Assembly: GCA_031287815.1 (NCBI GenBank)
Contig: JAITSM010000075.1
Span: 1-13,043, forward strand
Reading direction: 5' to 3'
Length of the DNA stretch: 13,043 nt
Source: Prevotellaceae bacterium
GTDB taxonomy: Bacteria > Bacteroidota > Bacteroidia > Bacteroidales > UBA932
Below, piece by piece: positions 1 to 5,520 of the stretch (its first letter is position 1; each line of letters begins with the position of its first letter). The position numbers and the translations under genes were made by a program. A model generated the notes under the pieces. The model was not told the origin of the DNA and searched no databases. It was given only the letters and a program-made list of their open reading frames with translations.

Positions 1-29
1 ACTGAGTAAGTCAAAACGGGGATCGGGTG

Positions 30-37
30 CAAAATTA
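30..37 (-). promoter_or_regulatory. Possible leftward Bacteroidetes -7 box
   Basis: On the minus strand this reads TAATTTTG, an exact fit to TAnnTTTG. A TTTTTG run on the same strand (plus positions 60-65) lies 22 bp upstream as a possible -33 element, slightly beyond the usual 19-21 bp. It would drive a gene starting left of position 1; no leftward ATG follows the box inside the window. Tentative, because the surroundings are AT-rich. Confidence 0.35.
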
Positions 38-122
38 CAAATAATATTTGATATTCAGGCAAAAATAAATAAAAATTTTTGAAATTCTGTTCTTTTTGGC
101 GGAAAAAGGAAGGGGGGGATAA

Positions 123-150
123 TGGAGAAGGGTGAAGAGTGAGGGGTGAA
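123..150. repeat. Purine-rich heptad repeat
   Basis: Four successive 7-bp units can be read here: TGGAGAA, GGGTGAA, GAGTGAG and GGGTGAA. Their reverse complements resemble the TCACCCT-type heptads at 388-408, so the two blocks are imperfect inverted counterparts flanking the palindrome and the TCATAAT array. Confidence 0.6.
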
Positions 151-199
151 GGGCGCTGTCGCCGGAAACCTTCATTCTCAATTTTCAATTAAAAAAAAA

Positions 200-285
200 C
201 CGTCATTGCGAGGAGGAACGACGAAGCAATCCAGAAGATTCCATTCGCTTGCCACTGGATTGCTTCGCTTCGCTCGCAATGACGG
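200..285. repeat. Imperfect palindromic intergenic element
   Basis: The left half contains CCGTCATTGCGAG (200-212) and GAAGCAATCCAG (223-234). The right half contains their exact complements CTGGATTGCTTC (255-266) and CTCGCAATGACGG (273-285). The arms are interrupted by 10 nt on the left and 6 nt on the right, with a 20-nt central loop. The folded element would be a long hairpin with one asymmetric internal loop. From memory, elements with this CGTCATTGCGAG...GAAGCAATCC core are dispersed in many bacterial genomes, so this is probably a non-autonomous repeat (REP/MITE-like) and not a gene-specific signal. Only one copy is in the window. Confidence 0.7.
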
Positions 286-303
286 GGGCTGGCGCAAGCT
301 ACC

Positions 304-422
304 TCATAATTCATAATTCATAATTCATACTTCATAATTCATACTTCATAATTCATACTTCATAATTCATACTTCATAATTCATACCTCACCCTTCACCG
401 CTCACCCTTCATACCTCCTACT
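304..422. repeat. Tandem heptamer array (TCATAAT/TCATACT)
   Basis: About 17 consecutive 7-bp units run without a break in phase. Three TCATAAT units are followed by TCATACT alternating with TCATAAT, which gives a 14-bp higher-order repeat. The array then passes through TCATACC into TCACCCT, TCACCGC, TCACCCT, TCATACC and a degenerate last unit. The conserved first bases (TCA) with drifting last bases suggest slippage followed by mutation. A 7-bp unit keeps no reading frame and no long ORF crosses it, so it is unlikely to be coding. Confidence 0.8.
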
Positions 423-478
423 ACATACATCAAAAAAATAGTTTTTTAAAAAAATTTTCGTAGTTTGGAAAAAATGTG

Positions 479-486
479 TACATTTG
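479..486 (+). promoter_or_regulatory. -7 box of the SPOR lipoprotein gene
   Basis: TACATTTG matches TAnnTTTG exactly. Transcription would begin near 492, leaving a leader of under 20 nt before the ATG at 510. This argues for that ATG over an in-frame upstream start that would place the box inside the gene. The -33 region is only T-rich (455-458). Confidence 0.5.
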
Positions 487-509
487 ACAATTATAATATC
501 ATAATTACT

Positions 510-1004
510 ATGAAAAAACTACTTTATATCGCATTGCCGGCAGCCATGTTAATCAGTTTGAACAGCTGCGACTGGTTTAATACCACCTTTCTCGGCAAAC
601 CGTCCAAAGCGGAATTGAAGAAGCGGGAACAGCGGGAAAAAGCCCGCCAGGACAGTATCGCGCAAGTGCAACTGCAATTGGCGCAGGAAGCCGAACAATT
701 GGCGCTGGAACAACAGCAGGCGGAAGAAGAAACTGCAAGGCTTGCCGCCGAAAGCAAACGCTACCATGTGGTAGTGGGCTGCTTCAGGGTATCATCGAAT
801 GCCGACCGTATGATGGGCTTATTGCAAAACAAGGGTTACAGCCCGAAAATGATGCGTTTCAGGAATGGCTATGCATGTATATCTGCCGTTTCGTTCGACA
901 ATATACATACGGCGTACAACGAAATGAACAGCCTCGTCCGGTCAGCGGACTTTGCTCCCCAAGACACGTGGGTGTACGACACCTCTTTCAACCTGCATGA
1001 ATAA
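510..1004 (+). CDS. SPOR-domain lipoprotein
   Basis: The protein has 164 residues. It opens with a lipoprotein signal peptide (MKKLLYIALPAAMLISLNSC) whose lipidated Cys is residue 20. A charged, Gln/Glu/Ala-rich segment at about residues 33-84 should form a coiled coil or long helix. Residues ~85-159 form a SPOR domain, beginning YHVVVGCF and continuing through a DRMMGLLQNKGY helix. SPOR domains bind denuded peptidoglycan glycan strands at division sites; here the coil would act as a spacer between the membrane anchor and the wall-binding domain. The reading frame extends upstream to 465, but the start at 510 gives the signal peptide and fits the promoter box. It is monocistronic, with its own terminator. 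The exact cellular role is inferred from the domain only. Confidence 0.88.
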   Translation: MKKLLYIALPAAMLISLNSCDWFNTTFLGKPSKAELKKREQREKARQDSIAQVQLQLAQEAEQLALEQQQAEEETARLAAESKRYHVVVGCFRVSSNADRMMGLLQNKGYSPKMMRFRNGYACISAVSFDNIHTAYNEMNSLVRSADFAPQDTWVYDTSFNLHE

Positions 1005-1010
1005 TTGCTG

Positions 1011-1036
1011 ACCCCTTTGGGGTTATTGGTTTTTTA
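1011..1036 (+). terminator. Terminator after the SPOR gene
   Basis: A short hairpin (ACCCC at 1011-1015, loop TTT, GGGGT at 1019-1023) begins 6 nt after the stop codon. It is followed by TATTGG and a run of six T (1030-1035). The stem is short but GC-rich. It lies between two convergent genes. Confidence 0.6.
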
Positions 1037-1076
1037 ACTACACAATCAACGTTTTTCCGGCGTTGGTTGTGTAGTT
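1036..1076 (-). terminator. Hairpin overlapping the cyclotransferase stop codon
   Basis: The 16-nt arms at 1036-1051 and 1061-1076 pair with one wobble position and a 9-nt loop. The stop codon of the leftward cyclotransferase gene (1046-1048) lies inside the distal arm. On the minus strand the hairpin is followed by an A-rich stretch, not a T-run, so classic intrinsic termination leftward is doubtful. It may instead be an RNA-stabilising 3' hairpin, or act for both convergent transcripts. Confidence 0.45.
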
Positions 1077-1840
1077 ATTTCATATAGTTTCGGCCAGTTT
1101 TTTCCGGTTACATATATTTTCGAGGTGGCGGCGTCGCAGGCAATGCCGTTGAGTACGTCGGTATTCCTTGTCCGCAGGGAGGCGGGCAATAAATTATGGA
1201 GGAAAACAATCCCGGCGACCTTGCCGTTCATCGGGTCAATACGTACAATATAATCTTCCGTATATACGTTTGCCCAAATTTCGCCGTTGATATATTCCAG
1301 TTCATTTAGCATAGGTAATGCGCTGCCCTTGTGGGTAACGTGGAGGAAACGCACTTCTGAAAAATTGTCGGGATTTATAAAACGCAATATCGAAGAGCCG
1401 TTGCTCATGATTAAATGCGTTCCATCCGTTGTCAATCCCCAGCCTTCGCCGGGATAATGAAATTCGCCGATTTTGTTAAACGATAAATCATACACAAAAA
1501 CGGTTTGTTCCATGTACGTCAGCCAATAAATTTTATTGTTCAACACACAGGCGCCTTCGCCGAAATAATGTTTCGGCAGCGGAACCATATTTAATACCCG
1601 CCCGGTTTTTAAATCTGTTTTCCGCAAGCTCGATTGCCCGTACTGCCCGGTGCTTTCGTACAACACGCCGTCGTGAATAAACAATCCTTGCGTGTAAGCC
1701 TGCGTGTCATGCGGGTAAACGGCCACTACCGTATAACTGTAATTTTTTATTTGCCCGCTTATGTTTTTGCACCCGGCGGTGACGGATAAAAACAAAAAAA
1801 GAAATAAACGTATATGCCCTTTTTTTACTAATTTTGCCAT
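1046..1840 (-). CDS. Glutaminyl-peptide cyclotransferase, lipoprotein
   Basis: The 264-residue protein belongs to the plant/bacterial type glutaminyl cyclase family (Glu_cyclase_2, a five-bladed beta-propeller), unrelated to the zinc-dependent animal enzyme. These enzymes convert an N-terminal glutamine of exported proteins to pyroglutamate. Family segments seen in order are YTQGLFI, YESTGQYGQSSL, FGEGACVLNN, GEGWGLTTDG, NELEYINGEIWANVY and DVLNGIACD. The N-terminus is a basic, hydrophobic signal peptide with a TAGC lipobox (Cys at about residue 23), so the enzyme is probably a periplasmic or outer-membrane lipoprotein. That location suits a role on exported proteins whose signal-peptidase cleavage exposes Gln. 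It has its own -7 box and is convergent to the SPOR gene. Confidence 0.88.
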   Translation of the reverse strand: MAKLVKKGHIRLFLFLFLSVTAGCKNISGQIKNYSYTVVAVYPHDTQAYTQGLFIHDGVLYESTGQYGQSSLRKTDLKTGRVLNMVPLPKHYFGEGACVLNNKIYWLTYMEQTVFVYDLSFNKIGEFHYPGEGWGLTTDGTHLIMSNGSSILRFINPDNFSEVRFLHVTHKGSALPMLNELEYINGEIWANVYTEDYIVRIDPMNGKVAGIVFLHNLLPASLRTRNTDVLNGIACDAATSKIYVTGKNWPKLYEITTQPTPEKR

Positions 1841-1859
1841 GACTTTTATTTTAATTATA

Positions 1860-1867
1860 CAAAGGTA
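1860..1867 (-). promoter_or_regulatory. -7 box of the cyclotransferase gene
   Basis: The minus strand reads TACCTTTG, an exact TAnnTTTG. It predicts a start of transcription near 1853 and a leader of about 13 nt. No clear -33 TTG lies 19-21 bp upstream; the region is T-rich on that strand. Confidence 0.55.
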
Positions 1868-1908
1868 AAAAATTTCAGGATTAAAAAACGTAAAATTTTA
1901 AGGCTGTT

Positions 1909-2658
1909 ATGAAAGTTATAGTGCGCGTCCTCCCCAATACTATTACCATATGCAATTTGCTGGCGGGCTGCATAGCCGTTGTGTTTGCTTTGCGCGGCTG
2001 GACAGACTTTGCGGTATATTGCATTTTTGCCGCTGCGGTGTTTGACTTCTGCGACGGGTTGAGTGCGCGCTTGCTGAAAGCCTATTCCGAACTGGGCAAA
2101 CAACTCGATTCGCTGGCCGATATGGCCAGCTTTGGCATAGCGCCGGCAGCGCTTTTGCATAATAAACTCAATATACTGTTGAGCGATAAAATCACCGGCG
2201 GCTTCGACAGCGGGTTGGTTTGGGAACTGTGGACGTTCTTTCCTTTTATTCTTGCGGCGTTTTCGGCGTTGCGCCTGGCAAAGTTCAATATCGACGCCCG
2301 GCAAAGCAACGGCTTTATCGGTTTGCCGACCCCCGCCAGCGCCCTGCTGACAGGCGCCCTGGTGAGTTTGTCGGTACATGGCCATTGGCTTGCCGCATGG
2401 ATGGAGCAATGGTATGCGATAGTTATTCTTTCCGTCCTGCTTTCCGCGCTGCTGGTGTGCCACCTGCCGATGTTCGCCTTGAAATTTAAAAACCTGCGTT
2501 GGCGCGATAATAAAACACCTTTCGTTTTTCTTTTGCTGTGCCTGCTGATTGTATTTTGCGCCCTTATTTTCCGGCAGGGAATACTGTTTGCGATGGCGGT
2601 TATTTTCTTTACTTACATTTTTCTTTCGTTTATACATTCGTTATTTCGTAAAAAATAA
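1909..2658 (+). CDS. CDP-diacylglycerol-serine O-phosphatidyltransferase
   Basis: This membrane enzyme of 249 residues transfers serine onto CDP-diacylglycerol to give phosphatidylserine, the precursor of phosphatidylethanolamine. The complete CDP-alcohol phosphotransferase signature is present: D46, D49-G50, A53-R54, G63, D67 and D71 at the family spacing, in the segment from FDFCDG to DSLADMASFG. Hydrophobic helices surround it, at about residues 11-45 and in several segments from ~100 to the end. Length and motif placement fit the bacterial integral-membrane PssA of Bacteroidetes and Bacillus, not the peripheral E. coli enzyme. It starts 68 bp from the divergent cyclotransferase gene. purS follows 11 bp downstream, so the two are probably co-transcribed. 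No phosphatidylserine decarboxylase is in the window. Confidence 0.93.
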   Translation: MKVIVRVLPNTITICNLLAGCIAVVFALRGWTDFAVYCIFAAAVFDFCDGLSARLLKAYSELGKQLDSLADMASFGIAPAALLHNKLNILLSDKITGGFDSGLVWELWTFFPFILAAFSALRLAKFNIDARQSNGFIGLPTPASALLTGALVSLSVHGHWLAAWMEQWYAIVILSVLLSALLVCHLPMFALKFKNLRWRDNKTPFVFLLLCLLIVFCALIFRQGILFAMAVIFFTYIFLSFIHSLFRKK

Positions 2659-2669
2659 ATAAATAAACC

Positions 2670-2918
2670 ATGAAATTTATCGCAGAAATCAATGTGATGC
2701 CGCTGAAAGCATTGTTAGACCCGCAAGGCAAGGCCGTTACCGCCGTGATGCACAACAATGGCTACGCCGAAATTGAGAACGTACGCATAGGCAAGCACCT
2801 TACGCTTGAAATAGAAGCGCCCTCCAAACAGCAAGCCGAGAAACGCGTCGAAGAGGTATGCAAAAAAATCCTGCATAACCCGATTATGGAAGGATACGAG
2901 TTTTCCGTAAAAGCGTAG
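2670..2918 (+). CDS. Phosphoribosylformylglycinamidine synthase subunit PurS
   Basis: The 82-residue protein matches PurS in length and pattern: an N-terminal beta strand (MKFIAEINVMPL), the LLDPQGKAV segment, a VRIGKHLTLEIEA strand, a helix rich in Lys/Glu (KQQAEKRVEEVCKKIL), and the closing NPIMEGYEFSV. PurS is the small structural subunit that joins PurQ (glutaminase) and small-form PurL to make formylglycinamidine ribonucleotide in purine synthesis. Its presence predicts a three-subunit enzyme encoded elsewhere, because neither purQ nor purL is here. It follows pssA by only 11 bp although the pathways differ, so the link is more likely shared transcription than shared function. Confidence 0.9.
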   Translation: MKFIAEINVMPLKALLDPQGKAVTAVMHNNGYAEIENVRIGKHLTLEIEAPSKQQAEKRVEEVCKKILHNPIMEGYEFSVKA

Positions 2919-3008
2919 CGCGCCGGTTGTATAAACGGACGCAGGCTATTTGCAAGGAAGAATTTAATGAACTAAGGTTTTTCCCTTCACCGTTTGCCGG
3001 TATTTTCG

Positions 3009-3016
3009 TATTTTTG
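3009..3016 (+). promoter_or_regulatory. -7 box of the MFS transporter gene
   Basis: TATTTTTG is an exact TAnnTTTG match. Transcription would start near 3021, leaving about 14 nt before the ATG at 3035. The short leader supports the ATG rather than the in-frame TTG at 3029. The -33 region is only loosely T-rich. Confidence 0.5.
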
Positions 3017-3034
3017 CAGCTTTAAAATTTGGAA

Positions 3035-4219
3035 ATGGCTTCCGGCTTATTACAACAGTTGAAAGAGAAAGACGCCAAAGCGTGGTACCGTGTATCGGTG
3101 TGCGCTTTTTATTTTGTGCAGGGATTGATTTTTGCCAGTTGGGCCAGCCGCATCCCCGACCTGAAGCAATCGTTGTCGATGAACGACGCCCAGTTGGGAA
3201 GCGTGCTGTTGATAATCCCAATCGGGGAATTTGTAACGATGGCTTTGTCGGGTTACCTGGTCAGCAAATACGGTAGCCGGCGCATGTTACTCCTCTCTGC
3301 TCAGGTCTATTCATTGATTCTGGTATCTATCGGGCTGGTCGCTACCTATGCGCAATTATACGTGGCGCTATTTTTATTCGGCATGGTGGGCAACCTCTCC
3401 AACATTTCCATCAATACGCAGGCAGTGGGCGTGGAGCGGTTATTTCAGCGCAGTATCATGGGGGTATTTCATGGGTTGTGGTCCTGCGCCGGATTTGTAG
3501 GGGCGTTAACCGGCGCGCTGATGGTGGCGTTGAATCTGTCGCCGCTAGTACATTTCCTGATTGTATATACGTGGATACTTTGTATTGTCGTCGCCATGCA
3601 GCGTTCCATTCTCCCGCGCGACGCCCGGCAGAAGCGTATTGACGAAGCCCCCCGTAAAATCTTTACCCGCCCCGACGCCTACGTTCTAATCATCGGCCTG
3701 CTGGCCTTTGCCAATATGGTATGCGAGGGAACGGTGTTCGACTGGAGCGGCATTTATTTTAAAGACGTCATTGCGCCGCCGGAAAACCTTGTCCGCCTGG
3801 GTTACATCGCCGCCATGAGCAGCATGACGGTCGGGCGGTTTACGGTAGACCGGTTTATTATGCGCTTCGGGGTTATCCGCGTATTGCGTACCGGCGGCAG
3901 CCTGATTGTAGCGGGGTTGCTGTTGACGGTGGTTTCGCCGCACCTCATTACTTCTACGTTGGGTTTCCTGCTTATCGGCGCAGGCATTTCCCCTGCCATA
4001 CCTATTTGCTTTAGCCTCGTTGGCCGTTCCAAAGCCATGTTGCCAAGCATTGCCCTGGCAACGGTTTCCTCTATCAGTTTCTTCGGGCTGCTAATGGGGC
4101 CGCCGCTCATTGGGTTTGTCTCCGAAGCTATTGGGTTACGTTGGGCGCTTTGCATCATTGGGTTGTTCGGCCTGCTGGTTGTTTCACTCACGCCCTTCCT
4201 GAAGAAATATAATGTGTGA
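3035..4219 (+). CDS. Major facilitator superfamily transporter (YbjJ-like)
   Basis: The 394-residue protein is hydrophobic almost throughout, with about 12 predicted membrane helices. It carries the loop 2-3 MFS motif as GYLVSKYGSRRM. The N-terminal segment FVQGLIFASWASRIPDLKQSLSMNDAQLGSVLL resembles the YbjJ branch of the superfamily, whose substrates are not well known; I cannot assign one. A central cytoplasmic loop (about residues 190-215, basic, RDARQKRIDEAPRKIF) separates the two six-helix halves. The ATG at 3035 is preferred over the TTG two codons upstream. The gene ends 10 bp before the 3' end of the convergent tRNA-Gln gene, and no terminator is obvious between them. Confidence 0.83.
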   Translation: MASGLLQQLKEKDAKAWYRVSVCAFYFVQGLIFASWASRIPDLKQSLSMNDAQLGSVLLIIPIGEFVTMALSGYLVSKYGSRRMLLLSAQVYSLILVSIGLVATYAQLYVALFLFGMVGNLSNISINTQAVGVERLFQRSIMGVFHGLWSCAGFVGALTGALMVALNLSPLVHFLIVYTWILCIVVAMQRSILPRDARQKRIDEAPRKIFTRPDAYVLIIGLLAFANMVCEGTVFDWSGIYFKDVIAPPENLVRLGYIAAMSSMTVGRFTVDRFIMRFGVIRVLRTGGSLIVAGLLLTVVSPHLITSTLGFLLIGAGISPAIPICFSLVGRSKAMLPSIALATVSSISFFGLLMGPPLIGFVSEAIGLRWALCIIGLFGLLVVSLTPFLKKYNV

Positions 4220-4229
4220 TATGGGATAG

Positions 4230-4300
4230 TTGACCTAACAGGATTCGAACCTATACAAACAGATCCAGAGACTGTTGTGCTACCGTTACACCATAGGTCA
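4230..4300 (-). tRNA. tRNA-Gln (anticodon CUG)
   Basis: The minus strand folds as a cloverleaf. The acceptor arms TGACCTA and TAGGTCA pair fully, the discriminator is A, the D arm is GTGT/GCAC, and the T arm is ATAGG-TTCGAAT-CCTGT. The 7-nt anticodon loop CTCTGGA places CTG at positions 34-36 and G at 37, reading CAG glutamine codons. The first four pairs of the anticodon stem are good, but the pair next to the loop (31-39) is T-T. The acceptor start with T, the discriminator A and G37 fit glutamine tRNAs of Bacteroidetes. The 3' CCA is not encoded and must be added enzymatically. Confidence 0.92.
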
Positions 4301-4317
4301 ATGCCGGCTTGCAAATG

Positions 4318-4347
4318 CAAAGATACAATAATTTTTTTACAGAACAA
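4318..4347 (-). promoter_or_regulatory. Promoter of tRNA-Gln, -33 and -7 boxes
   Basis: On the minus strand a TTG (plus 4345-4347) is followed after exactly 19 bp by TATCTTTG (plus 4318-4325), matching both elements and the spacing of the Bacteroidetes housekeeping promoter. The tRNA 5' end lies 17 bp beyond the -7 box. This is the most complete promoter in the window, as expected for a stable RNA gene. Confidence 0.78.
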
Positions 4348-4437
4348 GGACTAATCAAGCTTGTGCAGCGATTAAACTGTCCATCTAACAGGCACACTAT
4401 TTGAAAAAATATGTCATCATTGCTAATTGAACAGCGA

Positions 4438-4466
4438 CAAAAAAATTCCTGCTCTCGCAGGAATTT
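4438..4466 (-). terminator. Intrinsic terminator of rpoD
   Basis: A perfect 10-bp stem (4443-4452 with 4457-4466) closes a 4-nt loop. On the minus strand it is followed directly by a T-run that overlaps the stem base (plus A-run 4439-4445). It lies about 30 bp past the rpoD stop codon and upstream of the tRNA promoter, insulating the two genes. Confidence 0.85.
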
Positions 4467-4497
4467 ACAAAAAACAATTAAAACAAAATTCTATTAA

Positions 4498-5361
4498 CTA
4501 ACCTAAGTACGTTTTTAACAACCGGCTTCGCGTGCTGTGCCGTAAGCGGCGAATGGCTTTTTCCTTTATCTGCCGCACGCGTTCACGGGTAAGCCCGAAC
4601 TTGTCGCCGATTTCTTCAAGCGTCAGTTCCTGCGAACCGCCAATGCCGAAAAAGCATTTTACAATTTCGCGTTCGCGTTCGGTTAATGTAGAAAGGGCAC
4701 GATCAATTTCCGTCGAAAGCGATTCGTTAATCAGCCCGCGGTCGGCGTTCGGGGAATCGTTGTTGACCAGCACATCGAGCAGGCTGTTGTCTTCGCCTTC
4801 TACAAACGGCGCGTCCACAGACACATGGCGACCCGATACGCGCAGGGTGTCCAGTATTTTTTCTTTGGGGATTTCCATCAACTCTGCCAATTCTTCGGGC
4901 GAGGGAAGGCGTTCATGTTCTTGTTCGAATTTTGCCAGCGCCTTGTTTATTTTATTGAGCGACCCTACCTGATTGAGCGGTAAGCGTACAATACGCGACT
5001 GTTCCGCCAATGCCTGCAATATTGACTGGCGAATCCACCACACGGCATACGAAATAAATTTGAACCCCCGTGTTTCGTCGAACTTTTCGGCCGCTTTTAT
5101 CAATCCCAAATTGCCTTCGTTAATCAAGTCGGGAAGGCTTAAGCCCTGGTTTTGATATTGCTTGGCTACCGACACCACAAATCGCAAATTGGCACGGGTC
5201 AGTTTTTCCAACGCTACCTGGTCGCCGCGCCGGATACGCTGTGCCAGCTCAACCTCATCTTCCACAGTGATGAGTTCCTCGCGCCCGATTTCCTGCAAAT
5301 ACTTGTCAAGGGATGCGCTTTCACGATTCGTAATGGATTTAGTGATTTTTAATTGTCTCAT
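4498..5361 (-). CDS. RNA polymerase primary sigma factor (sigma-70)
   Basis: The 287-residue protein has sigma regions 1.2 to 4.2 and lacks region 1.1, as is normal for primary sigma factors of Bacteroidetes. Region 1.2 is in LDKYLQEIGREELIT. Regions 2.1-2.4 run from about residue 50 to 120, ending in FKFISYAVWWIRQSILQAL, which holds the -10/-7 recognition helix. Region 3 covers about 125-205. Region 4.2 has the helix-turn-helix EEIGDKFGLTRERVRQIKEKAIRRLRH near the C-terminus. The start was set at MRQLKITKSITNRESASL, the conserved family N-terminus; ten further in-frame codons upstream overlap the promoter region. This sigma factor should read the TAnnTTTG boxes found throughout the window. 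It lies downstream of htrA on the same strand with a 139-bp gap containing its own promoter-like box. Confidence 0.96.
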   Translation of the reverse strand: MRQLKITKSITNRESASLDKYLQEIGREELITVEDEVELAQRIRRGDQVALEKLTRANLRFVVSVAKQYQNQGLSLPDLINEGNLGLIKAAEKFDETRGFKFISYAVWWIRQSILQALAEQSRIVRLPLNQVGSLNKINKALAKFEQEHERLPSPEELAELMEIPKEKILDTLRVSGRHVSVDAPFVEGEDNSLLDVLVNNDSPNADRGLINESLSTEIDRALSTLTEREREIVKCFFGIGGSQELTLEEIGDKFGLTRERVRQIKEKAIRRLRHSTRSRLLKTYLG

Positions 5362-5388
5362 AAAATTTATGAAAATATAAAAAGGGCA

Positions 5389-5396
5389 CAAAGATA
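5389..5396 (-). promoter_or_regulatory. -7 box of rpoD
   Basis: The minus strand reads TATCTTTG, identical to the -7 box of tRNA-Gln. Transcription would start near 5382, about 20 nt before the ATG at 5361. A -33 match is weak (TTAG-like, about 19 bp upstream). Confidence 0.58.
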
Positions 5397-5468
5397 TAAA
5401 AAATTTTCCAGACTAAGAAATGTCCTGATTAAAAAAATCCATAATCGCCAATAACCAATTATTTATTT

Positions 5469-5520
5469 GTTCATTCGGATCATTATTTCGCATGGTGCAA
5501 TTATTCGTTCGGATCATCAT
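5469..5520. repeat. Short direct duplication around the htrA 3' end
   Basis: The 18-bp segments 5469-5486 and 5503-5520 match at 15 positions around the shared core TTCGGATCAT. The right copy encodes the last codons of HtrA; the left copy lies beyond its stop codon. This may be a small tandem duplication of the gene end. Confidence 0.45.

Larger units (their letters stand above)
1..509. other. Repeat-rich intergenic region
   Basis: I see no credible coding region here. From left to right it holds a leftward promoter-like box (30-37), purine-rich heptads (123-150), a short TTCTCAA/TTTTCAA stretch (175-188), an imperfect 86-bp palindrome (200-285), a heptamer array (304-422), and an AT-rich segment with a rightward -7 box (479-486) just before the SPOR gene. 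The mix of several short-repeat types suggests a site where repeats accumulate rather than one regulatory region. Confidence 0.75.

Noticed and set aside
304..422. CRISPR array
   Set aside because: Units are 7 bp and contiguous, with no spacers and no cas genes nearby.
465..509. Upstream extension of the SPOR gene to a start at 465
   Set aside because: It would bury the signal peptide 15 residues inside the protein and overlap the TACATTTG promoter box.
1855..2637. Long leftward open frame (260 codons) opposite pssA
   Set aside because: It covers pssA entirely, is rich in Gln/Arg/Lys with no domain pattern, and the rightward frame has a complete catalytic signature.
3802..4347. Leftward open frame running through the tRNA and into the MFS gene
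   Set aside because: Its middle part is a translation of the tRNA-Gln gene (the familiar LWCNGSTT-type artefact) and the rest is antisense to the transporter.
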